Assembly (NCBI RefSeq): GCF_042684265.1
Contig: NZ_JBHULB010000005.1
Location: 124,001-188,000, forward strand
Direction of reading: 5' to 3'
From: Croceitalea marina
GTDB lineage: Bacteria > Bacteroidota > Bacteroidia > Flavobacteriales > Flavobacteriaceae
Length of the DNA stretch: 64,000 bases
How positions within the stretch are numbered: position 1 is the first letter of the stretch; the number at the start of each line of letters is the position of its first letter. A program made the position numbers and the translations under genes. The notes under the pieces were generated by a model that was not told the DNA's origin, made no database searches, and worked only from the letters and a program-made list of their open reading frames with translations. Of the stretch, positions 1 through 8,958 are shown in pieces.

Positions 1-889
1 AGTATTGTTGTAAATTGTTTTTAAAGTAAGCAGCGCTATCGGTTATACTTTGTATAGAATTACGGGCAAAATTACCGCCTTGTTCCAAATAATAATATTT
101 TAAACCAGTTTGATCTAAACTCGCCAACATTTTAGTGTAATCTATAGCGCCATTACCGAGCTCCGTATAATCACGGGTAATTTTATCCATATCTTTTATA
201 TGCCACATTACAAAACGCTCGGGCTCTTTTGCTATTAGTTCTTCAGGGCTCAATTTTGAAGAATGCACGGCCCAATATAGGTCTAATTGTAATTTTACAA
301 GGTTTGATTCCGTATTATTCATAATAAAGTCATAACCTATTTGACCATCTTCTTCAATAAACTCAAAATCGTGATTATGATATGCAAAACCTAAACCTGA
401 TTTGTTTACTTGCTCCCCTATTCTATTTAATTTATCCGCTAGTATTTTAAAACTTTCAATGTTTCTATACTTTGGAGCCAACCATGGCCAGGTAATATAG
501 CTCAGATTAAGTTTTTTTGCCCCTTTTATGCATTTAGAAACATAGGTGCTTAATTCATCATCAGATACTTCAAAATAATCGGAAAAGCCATAATGACAAC
601 TGGAGGCAGTAAGTCCGATATCATCAATAATCTTTTTAAACCCAGTGGCGCTATGTCCATAATACGTTTCATCCACTGGATTAAAGCCATACAATTCTAA
701 ATCTTCAAAACCCAGGTATTTGACGGTATTTAAACTTCCGATTAAATCTTTTTCCATAGCATCCCTAATGGTATACGCCTGAAGGCCCATCTTATAATTA
801 CGCATATTCATTGAAGATAAACAAGAAATGGGTAATAAAGTAGAAGCTGTCAGCAGCCCAGTTTGCTTTATAAAACCTCTTCTCAGCAT
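1..889 (-). CDS. Exported sugar phosphate isomerase/epimerase-like protein (3' end outside window)
   Basis: The frame is open from the ATG at 889 to base 1, so 296 codons are visible and the C-terminus is missing. The N-terminus MLRRGFIKQTG resembles a twin-arginine signal, followed by a hydrophobic run and a Cys at residue 23 (LPISC), so a Tat-exported lipoprotein is possible. The body looks like the xylose-isomerase-like TIM barrel family: GLQAYTIRD near residue 35, then YHNHDFEF and MWHIKDMD segments that normally supply metal ligands. Family members isomerise or epimerise sugars or sugar-derived compounds; the substrate cannot be read. A divergent pseudouridine synthase lies 81 bases upstream. 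The family call is fairly sure, the export route less so. Confidence 0.8.
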   Translation of the reverse strand, partial: MLRRGFIKQTGLLTASTLLPISCLSSMNMRNYKMGLQAYTIRDAMEKDLIGSLNTVKYLGFEDLELYGFNPVDETYYGHSATGFKKIIDDIGLTASSCHYGFSDYFEVSDDELSTYVSKCIKGAKKLNLSYITWPWLAPKYRNIESFKILADKLNRIGEQVNKSGLGFAYHNHDFEFIEEDGQIGYDFIMNNTESNLVKLQLDLYWAVHSSKLSPEELIAKEPERFVMWHIKDMDKITRDYTELGNGAIDYTKMLASLDQTGLKYYYLEQGGNFARNSIQSITDSAAYFKNNLQQY

Positions 890-928
890 ATTTTTGATAT
901 TAAAAACGGAATTGCTTGTTGTCTTGTT

Positions 929-936
929 CAAAAATA
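929..936 (-). promoter_or_regulatory. Candidate -7 promoter box of the sugar isomerase-like gene
   Basis: On the minus strand the sequence TATTTTTG is an exact match to the Bacteroidota -7 consensus TAnnTTTG. It would start transcription about 33 bases before the ATG at 889. No clear TTTG -33 box is seen at the right distance, so support is moderate. Confidence 0.35.
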
Positions 937-970
937 CTGAAATTGTTTACGTATTGATTTTTAAAAGAGA

Positions 971-1573
971 ATGTCTTCTATAATTCACAAACATTATAAA
1001 TTTTACAAACCATTTGGGGTTTTGAGTCAGTTCTCTTCTAATAATCTTAAGGAAGATAAGAAGAAACAATTCTTGCCCAAACCCGAAAATATTCCTGATG
1101 GATTAATGCCCGTTGGAAGATTAGATGAAAAATCGGAAGGCCTCTTGCTATTTACCACCGATGGTAAATTAAGTGACCGAATAAATCGTTCCGGAATTGA
1201 AAAGGAATACTATGCGCAATTAGATGGGCTTATCACTCATAATGCAATCGTTCAATTGTGCAAAGGTGTTGAAATTGGATTTGAAGGAAAAAAATACACC
1301 ACAATGCCATGTGTGGCAAAAACAATACAATCCCCTGAATTTTCTGAAGCGGACAAAAAACTCAGGATAGGAAGCCATCGGCCAAGTTCTTGGATAAGTA
1401 TTACCCTTACAGAAGGTAAGTTTAGACAGGTGCGAAAAATGACAGCAGCTGTTGGATTTCCTACGTTACGCCTCATCCGCATACGAGTCGGAACAATAAC
1501 ACTATCTGAATTGTCTCCAAATGAATTTAAAGAACTAGCTTTTTTAGCTGAGCTTTTTACCAAATCAAAATAG
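971..1573 (+). CDS. rluE: 23S rRNA pseudouridine synthase, RluE-like
   Basis: A 200-residue protein of the RsuA/RluB/RluE/RluF family, which converts uridine to pseudouridine in rRNA. The catalytic motif GRLDEKSEGLLLFTTDG is at residues 49-65 with the catalytic Asp at 52; the opening KPFGVLSQF (13-21) and the later GKFRQVRKM segment (about 148) are also typical. No N-terminal S4 RNA-binding domain is present, which fits RluE rather than RsuA or RluB. The length is usual for RluE. It stands alone, divergent from the gene before it and convergent with the next. RluE modifies U2457 in E. coli; the same target is an inference here. Confidence 0.9.
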   Translation: MSSIIHKHYKFYKPFGVLSQFSSNNLKEDKKKQFLPKPENIPDGLMPVGRLDEKSEGLLLFTTDGKLSDRINRSGIEKEYYAQLDGLITHNAIVQLCKGVEIGFEGKKYTTMPCVAKTIQSPEFSEADKKLRIGSHRPSSWISITLTEGKFRQVRKMTAAVGFPTLRLIRIRVGTITLSELSPNEFKELAFLAELFTKSK

Positions 1574-1624
1574 CATATACCTATTGGTTAACTACTGTTA
1601 AAAGAGGGATGAATATAGTTTTTA

Positions 1625-2179
1625 CTATTCAACAACTTTAATATCCCCACGATAAGCAATATTGGTGCGATGTGTACTATTAATATTTATTGAAGCTTGC
1701 TTATTTGAAAAGATATTTATAGCAATTTGATAGTTCTCAATAGCTTGATTTGCCTGAAAGCGTAGCTCATATCTATTCTTCTTTTCATTGAAATCCATTG
1801 TTAAATCTTCAACTAAGCCATCTAAGACAATGCCAGTATCAGTACTGCCGTAATTGGAAGAAATTTGCCGCTCACCGTAGTAAGGTAATTGCGCTTTAAT
1901 ACTGTCTCCTTTTATTCTAAGAAAATTAGCATTGCCTATTAAACTTATTTGGTTAGCATTATTCCCTGGCAGAAATAAACCTGCGTTTGCAAGACTATTA
2001 AGACTATTTGAAGGTAAAGGATAAGCCCAATCTGATTGAATTTCAAAAGATTTGCTTTTAACTAAAGTATGAAGTGATTCCATTTCTTTATCGGAATAGA
2101 CTTGCTTTGAGCTGCTGCAACTTGCAATAAGAAAAAACAAGCTACATATAGTGAGGTAAAAAAACACTTTTGTCTTCAT
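1625..2179 (-). CDS. DUF4251 family lipoprotein
   Basis: A 184-residue protein with a lipoprotein signal (hydrophobic residues 5-20, lipobox IASC, Cys21). The remainder matches my recollection of DUF4251, a Bacteroidota-specific envelope family of unknown function: a conserved run around GDSIKAQLPYYGER, then GIVLDG and a beta-rich end containing NINSTHRTNIAYRG. It is probably anchored in a membrane facing the periplasm. It lies 61 bases downstream of the LytTR response regulator on the same strand and may be co-transcribed with it or be a target of it. No catalytic residues can be named. Confidence 0.75.
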   Translation of the reverse strand: MKTKVFFYLTICSLFFLIASCSSSKQVYSDKEMESLHTLVKSKSFEIQSDWAYPLPSNSLNSLANAGLFLPGNNANQISLIGNANFLRIKGDSIKAQLPYYGERQISSNYGSTDTGIVLDGLVEDLTMDFNEKKNRYELRFQANQAIENYQIAINIFSNKQASININSTHRTNIAYRGDIKVVE

Positions 2180-2240
2180 AGTATTCTAATTTATTAAAAT
2201 ACCGTCTCAAAAACTAAACCAGATTACAATTTAACAACAT

Positions 2241-2999
2241 CTAATTGCCTTCGAACCACTTTTTAAAATCATGCACCTTTTCTCTACTTACCACAATTTC
2301 TTTTTCTATAGTAGGACTCAGGGTTAGTTTAAGTCTTCGGTTAGAGTAAAGCGTTACATCACTTATAGCATCTAATGCAACAATGAATCCTCTGTTTACT
2401 CTATAAAACAATTTGGGGTCTATCAGACCTTCTAATACTTCTAATTTATATTCAATAAGATATTCTTTCCCTTTTGAGGTAAACAATGAAACATCTCGAC
2501 CATCTGCTTGAAAGGCAATAATGTCCTCACTTGGTATAGACCGTATGTGGTTGCCTATTTTTACAAGAAATCTGTCTTTAAAAGTTTTTTGTGTGAGTTG
2601 TTCTAGCAATGGCTTATTATTTTCAATAGTAGAATATTGCTTTTGAAGGTCATCCAATTTTTTAAGTGCTTGTGATAGTGCGGTAAAAGTAACCGGCTTA
2701 AGTAAATAATCGATACTGTTAACTTTAAAGGCATCTACGGCAAACTCATCAAAAGCCGTAGTAAAAATAATAGGTTTATTGATGGACAATTGTGAAAATA
2801 TTTCAAAACTAAGCCCATCACTTAGCTGTACATCCATAAAAAATAAGTCAACTGAAGACTTGTTTGCCGTAATCCACGGAATGGCTTCTTTTAAAGAACC
2901 TAGGGTCTTTAAAATTTCAATGGCGCTATTGTGTTTCAATAGATAGCGTGATAACTTTTCGGCTGCTAATGGTTCATCCTCAATAATTACAACTCTCAT
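2241..2999 (-). CDS. LytTR-family response regulator
   Basis: This 252-residue regulator has a receiver domain (residues 1-120) with acidic pair Glu7-Asp8, phospho-acceptor Asp56 in LFFMDVQLSDG, a TTAFDEFAVDAFK switch region and the LLKP lysine. A LytTR DNA-binding domain (about 140-250) follows. Such proteins bind promoter DNA when phosphorylated by LytS/YehU-type kinases. It is the last of three tightly spaced genes: the true kinase at 4033-5070, the degenerate kinase at 3011-4036, then this gene after an 11-base gap. The perfect 12-base inverted repeat at 5075-5117, upstream of the operon, is a candidate target. The target genes are not known. Confidence 0.92.
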   Translation of the reverse strand: MRVVIIEDEPLAAEKLSRYLLKHNSAIEILKTLGSLKEAIPWITANKSSVDLFFMDVQLSDGLSFEIFSQLSINKPIIFTTAFDEFAVDAFKVNSIDYLLKPVTFTALSQALKKLDDLQKQYSTIENNKPLLEQLTQKTFKDRFLVKIGNHIRSIPSEDIIAFQADGRDVSLFTSKGKEYLIEYKLEVLEGLIDPKLFYRVNRGFIVALDAISDVTLYSNRRLKLTLSPTIEKEIVVSREKVHDFKKWFEGN

Positions 3000-3010
3000 T
3001 TTGTTAACCT

Positions 3011-4036
3011 TTATTCAGTTTCATAATATAATTGGGGGAGAAATATAGATTTATAGATTCCATCTACGGCAATTCGTATATTTTGATCAGTATAAAAGGA
3101 ATAGCTTTTTAATATGCCTTGAACACTATCAATTGTAAAACTATCCCTCAGTTTTTCTTCAGGGTTGTAACTTATTTTTAATTCACCTTCTGACTCCTCA
3201 ATGGAGATTATTAGTTTCTGGTTTTCTGAAACAACGGTGGTCTTAACAATGGTTTCTGTAATTTGTAACAAGGTACAAGGAACAATAAAGCTGTTACCGC
3301 TTAATGAATTTTGTAAACTAACTTTTCTGTACGGTAGTTGATTTAATAATGCCACCAACTCTTCCAAAGTATACAGTTCTTCATTAATTGCTACTAGTTC
3401 ACTGTTCTTTTTTGTGAGTATATATCTGTAAATAGAAGAAAAACGATCAGCTAAAGCTTCGGCCTTGTCTGCATCCTTTTTCATAAGTACAAGAAGTGCT
3501 TCAAGGCTTTCAAAAAGCAAATCAGGATTGATACCCTTTTTAAATTCTTTAAACGAATCTTCAATCGCTGCTTTCGCTTCTTTTTCTTTAGTTAGTTTTT
3601 CTGTATTTATTTTATGCAAATAATAATGGGCTACAAATAAGATTACATAAATTATAGTGATAAAAACAAAGATTGAATTGAAGACAAGTAGTTCCCTACT
3701 ATTAGGTGTGAATAATAAAATATACTTAAAATACAAAATCATAGTTACCGTGACCAATACAATTGTAAGAAGCACAGAGGTGATTGTTTGCAATATCAAT
3801 TTTGTTAAAAAAGACTTTGGCTTTTTAAAGCTCTTAAAAAACAGCAACGAATACCTAGAAAACTCTTGAATAATGTATGCTAAGCCTATGCAAACATAGA
3901 GCTCTTGCCCCAAAAAAGTGTCTTGGAGTTGATCGATGGTGTTATTGATTAAAAGTAAAAGCAGGTAAACCAGAACACCACTGAAGAGTGGACTTAACAA
4001 CCTAAATAGTGGGTGATGTACGAATAACTTTTTCAT
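3011..4036 (-). CDS. Degenerate (pseudo) LytS/YehU-type histidine kinase
   Basis: A 341-residue membrane protein with about four transmembrane segments (residues 1-140), a coiled-coil-like stretch (145-165) and a region that aligns with the HisKA_5 and ATPase domains of its neighbour. The usual PHFLFN phospho-acceptor motif reads NPDLLFES (170-177), with Asp172 in place of His. The N-box reads LLQITETIVKTT (256-267), lacking the Asn and Lys/His of an ATP site, and no GLGL-type G-box is seen. It should not autophosphorylate. It overlaps the stop of the active kinase by 4 bases, so the two are translationally coupled; a regulatory heterodimer partner is the likely role (inference). Confidence 0.82.
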   Translation of the reverse strand: MKKLFVHHPLFRLLSPLFSGVLVYLLLLLINNTIDQLQDTFLGQELYVCIGLAYIIQEFSRYSLLFFKSFKKPKSFLTKLILQTITSVLLTIVLVTVTMILYFKYILLFTPNSRELLVFNSIFVFITIIYVILFVAHYYLHKINTEKLTKEKEAKAAIEDSFKEFKKGINPDLLFESLEALLVLMKKDADKAEALADRFSSIYRYILTKKNSELVAINEELYTLEELVALLNQLPYRKVSLQNSLSGNSFIVPCTLLQITETIVKTTVVSENQKLIISIEESEGELKISYNPEEKLRDSFTIDSVQGILKSYSFYTDQNIRIAVDGIYKSIFLPQLYYETE

Positions 4037-5070
4037 ACTATTACAGGTAGTTTGACCGTGAAGCTTTCGTTATCTAAGATCGTAATCTTTTTACCCGTTA
4101 GTATCGCATACCTTGAGCTGATATTTTTTAATCCAAGTTTTGTAGACACATTTTTCTTATTTGTTTTATCGGACTTTAGATTGGTTATTATCAATTCATT
4201 TCGCTCTCTGTATAATTTTACTTTTAGTGGATTCTCGTTATCAAAAAAATTATGCTTTGATGCATTTTCTATTAATAACTGCAATGTTAAAGGAGGGATA
4301 TTTGTTTCTTGAGTTGAATCATCTAATTCGACCATTAGGTCGAAACCATTCCCAAATCGGGTTTGAATTAACAATAAATAGGCATTTACAAAAGCAAGTT
4401 CTTCTTTAACTGTAACCAGGGTTGAATTATAAGTAGTTAATGTATAGTCGTATGATTTCGCCAAAGCCCTTATAAATAACTCCGCTAGCGCGAGATCTTT
4501 ATGGAACAAAGAAGTAAGAACATTAATGCTATTAAATAGAAAATGTGGTCTTAATTGTGATTTAAGAACGTTCAGCTGAAGTTCTGCCTGTTTACGTTGT
4601 ATGGCCAATTCTTTGACCTGTACTTTGGCAAAGTAATTATAAGAATACAGCGCAAAGTATATCACATTATAAATTATAGCTACACAAAATAGTAAAATGC
4701 CGATTTTAATGAATAAACTAGACTCGTTTTCAAATGAAAATTGGTAATCCATTACCACGGAATAAGACCAAAAACCAAGAATTACTATGGAATAGCTTAG
4801 TATTAAACCCCAAATAATACCTGCTAAAATTCGGGTTCCTGGAAGTTTTTTAAAAGGTAATATTTGATTTAGCTTTGAGTTGGAATAATATACCCCATAG
4901 CTAACCAGTACTCCTAAAAAGCCACTCAAATAGTATTCTAAATAACTTTGTGAGTCGTTAAACTTTATAAAACTATAGAGTAGAATTCCTAACAGAAAAC
5001 CAATAAAAAGAATGCTGAGATGTTTTCTCACGGCTGGTCGGTAAAATATGGTTTGGTAGTTTAACTCCAT
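4033..5070 (-). CDS. LytS/YehU-type sensor histidine kinase
   Basis: A 345-residue sensor kinase. Four to five membrane segments occupy residues 15-145, a helical linker follows, then the HisKA_5 motif RPHFLFNSIN with phospho-acceptor His176, an ATP-binding N-box LLIENASKHN (Asn269) and a G-box KLGLKN (311-316). All residues needed for kinase activity appear present. It heads a three-gene operon with the degenerate kinase (4-base overlap) and the LytTR regulator. The extracytoplasmic loops are short, so the stimulus is probably sensed in the membrane. A perfect 12-base inverted repeat lies 5-47 bases upstream of its start codon. Confidence 0.92.
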   Translation of the reverse strand: MELNYQTIFYRPAVRKHLSILFIGFLLGILLYSFIKFNDSQSYLEYYLSGFLGVLVSYGVYYSNSKLNQILPFKKLPGTRILAGIIWGLILSYSIVILGFWSYSVVMDYQFSFENESSLFIKIGILLFCVAIIYNVIYFALYSYNYFAKVQVKELAIQRKQAELQLNVLKSQLRPHFLFNSINVLTSLFHKDLALAELFIRALAKSYDYTLTTYNSTLVTVKEELAFVNAYLLLIQTRFGNGFDLMVELDDSTQETNIPPLTLQLLIENASKHNFFDNENPLKVKLYRERNELIITNLKSDKTNKKNVSTKLGLKNISSRYAILTGKKITILDNESFTVKLPVIV

Positions 5071-5074
5071 ATAA

Positions 5075-5117
5075 CCAAAATAGACATAATCTTAGAATTA
5101 TAAGGTGTCTATTTTGG
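5075..5117. promoter_or_regulatory. Perfect 12-bp inverted repeat upstream of the LytTR operon
   Basis: CCAAAATAGACA at 5075-5086 and its exact complement TGTCTATTTTGG at 5106-5117 are separated by 19 bases. The arm centres are 31 bp apart, about three helical turns, so two bound subunits would lie on one DNA face. The site starts 5 bases upstream of the kinase start codon. It could be an operator for autoregulation, or a hairpin in the mRNA leader; the sequence alone does not decide. Confidence 0.5.
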
Positions 5118-5160
5118 AGATGTTAGAGTCGGTTTTTGATTGGTTGTTGTTTAGACTTAA

Positions 5161-6615
5161 CTATTGAATTGCCCTTAAGGCTCTGCCATAGTGCGAAGAT
5201 GAAGAAATATCTTTGCAGGCAGCGGTATAGGCAGCCTTTACATCGCTATTAGCATTTCGAACCTTGGAAGCAAAACTTAAAAGACTTTCGGCTTTATGAT
5301 GGTCAGAGCTTATATTGTTTGTGGCTTCAAGTATTTTAATCAATTGAGCGGCTTTAAAGTCTTTTCTTGAAAGTTCTTTAAAAGTAGAAGCTTGATGAGC
5401 GTCTGAATCTATTTCTCTAAGGGCACTCAAATAGTTGGTCAGTACATTGTTAGCTATATCTTGCTTGCTCGCTACTTGGCTTAAAACATTTGCTTGATGA
5501 TAATCAGAATCCATCGTATCACCAACTAAGTCAAGAAGGTATGTCAACGAAGCCCCATCTATTTTGTTTCGTAATAGCTCAGAAAAGACACTTGCAATAT
5601 GATGATCAGAATCCATATCACCAATTGAAGATAGTAAGGTATTGTAAACACTTTGAGGCATATCGTTCTTGTTTAAGGCCTGTTTTAAAACCGAAGCCTT
5701 ATGATGATCAGAATTGATATCTTTAGCTGTACTTACTAAAAGCTTCATATTTTCAGAACTTAAAGAACGTCTATCGAGAACCTCTTTTAATACCGAAGCT
5801 TTATGATGATCAGAATCAATAGCTTTTGTTATCTGAAACAAGGCTTTAAGTTGTGTATCTGATATTTCACCATCTTTAATTGACCTTTTTAATACCTCGG
5901 CCTTATGATGATCAGAATCTATTTCTCCGGTAGCCCTTATATAGGCTGAAGTCGCGCCTTCGTAAGCTAAGAATTTTTTGGTGTGGGATTTGAGAATGCT
6001 TGCACTATGATGGTCAGAGTCTATATCGTCACCAATTGTATTTAAAACAGAAATTAAGTCCTTCTCTTTTAAATCTTTTTCTAATAATAACTTTAAATAC
6101 CTAGATTTTACGTGTTCACTTGAAATATTACCTACCTCTTTCAACACCTTGTATGAACCACCTTCTTTGTAAAATCTATCAACTCTTTTCTCTGCACCTA
6201 AAGTCGTAGAGCGAACAACTTCCAGAAGAATTTCCGATAGCCATTTTTTTCCTTCGGCGTCAAAACTTTTTTGCGAACCTCCTACATAGTATTTCTTAAT
6301 TAAACGACCAGAATTATCTGGTTCAATAAAAATCCTTCTTCTACTCCCAAATGCTGATTTCTTAATTTCCATATAACCGTTATCGGAAATAGAAATCACA
6401 TCGGTATCGTCATCTGACAGTGTAATTTCCCCTTTATACTCTAAGGAAAAATTATTGCCGAAACCGTTTTTAATGGAGACTGTAGTCTTGCCGCTACTAG
6501 AAATATTTACTGAAGTACTTCTTTTTTGCCCACTCACCGCCGTTGAACTGACTAGAAGTAATATGAATAGTAGTTTAATTAGAAATGAAGCGATGATTTT
6601 CGATAGTTGAATCAT
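5161..6615 (-). CDS. Secreted protein with about ten SDHHKA tandem repeats
   Basis: I place the start at the ATG at 6615, which begins a clear signal peptide (MIQLSKIIASFLIK...VSGQ); the frame extends upstream to 6693 without signal-like sequence. Mature residues up to about 150 form a domain that contains an SRRRIFIEP stretch and that I do not recognise. The last two thirds are about ten repeats of 33-35 residues, each built on a core like (I)DSDHHKAxVLK followed by a variable helix; first and last copies are degenerate. They look like alpha-solenoid (HEAT-like) units, and the paired His could bind metal (inference). The protein ends with a partial repeat. It is monocistronic, 90 bases from the LytTR operon. 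Function unknown. Confidence 0.8.
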   Translation of the reverse strand: MIQLSKIIASFLIKLLFILLLVSSTAVSGQKRSTSVNISSSGKTTVSIKNGFGNNFSLEYKGEITLSDDDTDVISISDNGYMEIKKSAFGSRRRIFIEPDNSGRLIKKYYVGGSQKSFDAEGKKWLSEILLEVVRSTTLGAEKRVDRFYKEGGSYKVLKEVGNISSEHVKSRYLKLLLEKDLKEKDLISVLNTIGDDIDSDHHSASILKSHTKKFLAYEGATSAYIRATGEIDSDHHKAEVLKRSIKDGEISDTQLKALFQITKAIDSDHHKASVLKEVLDRRSLSSENMKLLVSTAKDINSDHHKASVLKQALNKNDMPQSVYNTLLSSIGDMDSDHHIASVFSELLRNKIDGASLTYLLDLVGDTMDSDYHQANVLSQVASKQDIANNVLTNYLSALREIDSDAHQASTFKELSRKDFKAAQLIKILEATNNISSDHHKAESLLSFASKVRNANSDVKAAYTAACKDISSSSHYGRALRAIQ

Positions 6616-6759
6616 GATTGTTCGTTTTTTGATTGATGAATAAATGATTGATTGTTTTTGATTGACACGACAAATATGAGAAGTGTTGCCCACCAGAAAA
6701 AATAAAATGTAATCAATTGAACATTCTTTGTATTGAAATGTACATGAGATGAAAAACAG

Positions 6760-7677
6760 CTATTTCTTAAATCGTTCAAAAAGCACCAGCTTTTTCTTGG
6801 TATTTATAAAATATACCCCTGCCAAAAGTACGATGGCTGCTATAATGGACTGTACTGTAATTTTTTCATTTAAAAACAACCAGCCTAGAAACAAGGCCAC
6901 TATAGGGTTTACATAGGTGTTTGTAGCGACCTTTTCGGGGGAAACATGTTTTAATAAAAAATTGAAGGATGTGAAAGCGATAATGCTGCCAAAGACAATT
7001 AACAAAACCATAGACCACTGGGTATCTGTCTGCCATGTATTTGGCAATGACCACGATTCATTGAATACTAAACTCATAAATGCAAGTATAATACCTGCAT
7101 TAAACATTTGAAAACCTGTATTTACGAAGTAATTCGATGGCAAATCTGCTTTTCGAACAAATAGACTGCCATAACCCCAAAAAAGCATTACTGAAAAAAT
7201 CATTAGTATACCAATGATTGAATTTTCTTGTGCCAGAATTTCTTTTTGGCTGATCAATAAATAAATACCTATTACGCCTAAAACGACTCCAACAATAGAC
7301 ATGGGCTGAATCTTTTTTCCTTGTAGTACGTACATCATTATTAAAATCACCAAGGGCTGAGCCGACACCTCTAAAGCAGCAAAGCCGCTGTCAACATATT
7401 TTAAGGCCCAAACAGCAACACCATTGCCATAGCTTAAAAATAAGAAGCCTAAAAAAAGCGTGTTCAAGAATTGCTTTTGCGTGATCCTTAAAGAATGACC
7501 TAAAATACGAGCTATAATGAAAATTAAAATACCCGCAACTATAAAACGTATCGATGCTAAATAAAAGGGAGGTAATTCTGTTACCGCAATTTTGTTCAGT
7601 AAATAGGTAGAGCCCCAAACTATATAAATTGAAATAAATGCTAAAATGATTAAGCTTTTGCTCGGTGATTCTTTCAA
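6760..7677 (-). CDS. DMT (EamA) family transporter, YedA/RhaT-like
   Basis: A 305-residue integral membrane protein with ten predicted helices in two EamA repeats of five. The N-terminal IVWGSTYLLNKIAV is typical of the YedA-like branch of the drug/metabolite transporter superfamily. These carriers export metabolites or amino acids, but the substrate cannot be read. The only credible start is TTG at 7677, because no ATG lies between the upstream in-frame stop and the first membrane helix; translation is probably weak. It is followed on the same strand, 144 bases further on, by the repeat-protein gene, with no evidence that the two are linked. Confidence 0.88.
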   Translation of the reverse strand: MKESPSKSLIILAFISIYIVWGSTYLLNKIAVTELPPFYLASIRFIVAGILIFIIARILGHSLRITQKQFLNTLFLGFLFLSYGNGVAVWALKYVDSGFAALEVSAQPLVILIMMYVLQGKKIQPMSIVGVVLGVIGIYLLISQKEILAQENSIIGILMIFSVMLFWGYGSLFVRKADLPSNYFVNTGFQMFNAGIILAFMSLVFNESWSLPNTWQTDTQWSMVLLIVFGSIIAFTSFNFLLKHVSPEKVATNTYVNPIVALFLGWLFLNEKITVQSIIAAIVLLAGVYFINTKKKLVLFERFKK

Positions 7678-7741
7678 AACAGCTTGGGTATATTCTGTAA
7701 AATTAAACTCTTTTTATCAGCTTAATTCATAAGATTGGTGA

Positions 7742-8932
7742 TTAGTTAGCGTCTATAATTTTTGTTTGTTCCTCATTAAACATGACCTTTTTTCCTTCCC
7801 AATATGAAGAGACGGCTAGATGCGATGGTTTTACAGCATCTAAGCCGACTTGAATGTTTGCAGAAGGTTTCTTGCCAGTTTTTATTGCATCGATAAAATT
7901 ATATACATGTGCTAAATCTAAGTCTTCGCTGTTTTCATATACTATTTCATTTCCAACATGAGGTCGGTAGATATACCCAGACCTAAAAACTTCAAGACTT
8001 CCTTTTGTTCCTTGAAATAAGACCGAATCTTGTGAGTTTTTTATTGGCAATACAGTACATTCAAAAGAAAAGTTCCACTTGTTATATTGTATGACAGAAT
8101 TTACGGTGTCAGGGTTGCTTCTCCCATCTTTCAAGTAATAAATACCACCTGTGGTAACTGCATTAAGTGGATTTGTATCATTCATCATCCATTGTGCTAC
8201 ATCTACCCAATGGGTCAATAGGTCTGATAAGATTCCTGCTCCATATTCCTTATAATTTCGCCATGCATCATATCTTGCCCATTGATAAGGTATTTTAGTA
8301 GATTCCCCTAAAAACGTGTTCCATTTGAAATTTTTTGGCTCAGGTCTTGATTCTATTTTTCTTCGTTGCCAACCAAAATCACTCCATACCGCTCTAGCAA
8401 AAACAATATTTCCAAGCATCTTAGAACTTTCAAAAAAATCTTCTTTGATTTGTTTGTACATATTGCCGCTACGTTGTTGGGTTCCGGTTTGACAAACCGA
8501 GCTTGAATTATTCAACGCTTTTTTCAGTGAATACCCTTCTTGATATTTTAAGGTGACTGGCTTTTCTAGATAGAGGTGCTTACCAGCTTTAACAATTTTT
8601 ACCGCATAAGATTTATGCAGATGATCTGGGGAGGCCAAAAGAACTACATCGACATCCTTGTTGGACAAGACTTCATCAATGCTATATGTCTCCTTTAAAT
8701 TATCTAGTTTTAAAAAGTCTTTGGTACGCTTCATTTGTTCGTCCCAAACGTCACATAGAATTATTGGCCTAAATATACCTGTCTCTAACATTTTTTTTAA
8801 CATCCATCTACCCCTACGACCAGCTCCAACCAAAGCCACGCCCAATCTATCATTTGCACCAATAATATTGCTGTAAGACGCTGCGGATAATAGAGCTGCA
8901 CCTGTGCCAATTACAAAATCTCTTCGCTTCAT
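7742..8932 (-). CDS. Exported Gfo/Idh/MocA family oxidoreductase
   Basis: This 396-residue protein begins with MKRRDFVIGTGAALL, a twin-arginine signal. A Rossmann fold follows with dinucleotide motif LVGAGRRGR (35-42), then SPDHLH (100-105) and the EKP catalytic-lysine motif (122-124). The C-terminal half is the usual beta-sheet substrate domain, with a WVDVAQWMM segment. The family uses NAD(P) to oxidise or rearrange sugars and inositols; Tat-exported members carry a tightly bound cofactor across the membrane, and several act in glycoside cleavage. The exported sugar isomerase-like gene at 1-889 would be a natural partner, though they are 7 kb apart. Substrate unknown. Confidence 0.87.
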   Translation of the reverse strand: MKRRDFVIGTGAALLSAASYSNIIGANDRLGVALVGAGRRGRWMLKKMLETGIFRPIILCDVWDEQMKRTKDFLKLDNLKETYSIDEVLSNKDVDVVLLASPDHLHKSYAVKIVKAGKHLYLEKPVTLKYQEGYSLKKALNNSSSVCQTGTQQRSGNMYKQIKEDFFESSKMLGNIVFARAVWSDFGWQRRKIESRPEPKNFKWNTFLGESTKIPYQWARYDAWRNYKEYGAGILSDLLTHWVDVAQWMMNDTNPLNAVTTGGIYYLKDGRSNPDTVNSVIQYNKWNFSFECTVLPIKNSQDSVLFQGTKGSLEVFRSGYIYRPHVGNEIVYENSEDLDLAHVYNFIDAIKTGKKPSANIQVGLDAVKPSHLAVSSYWEGKKVMFNEEQTKIIDAN

Positions 8933-8958
8933 TAGGTTGATTATTTTAATTAGAGAAA

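Noticed and set aside
5480..5960. Repeated ATGATGATCAGAAT-like DNA words at about 100-base intervals, at first glance an array
   Set aside because: They encode the SDHHKA core of the protein repeats; spacing is a multiple of the codon repeat and the intervals are coding, so this is not a CRISPR array.
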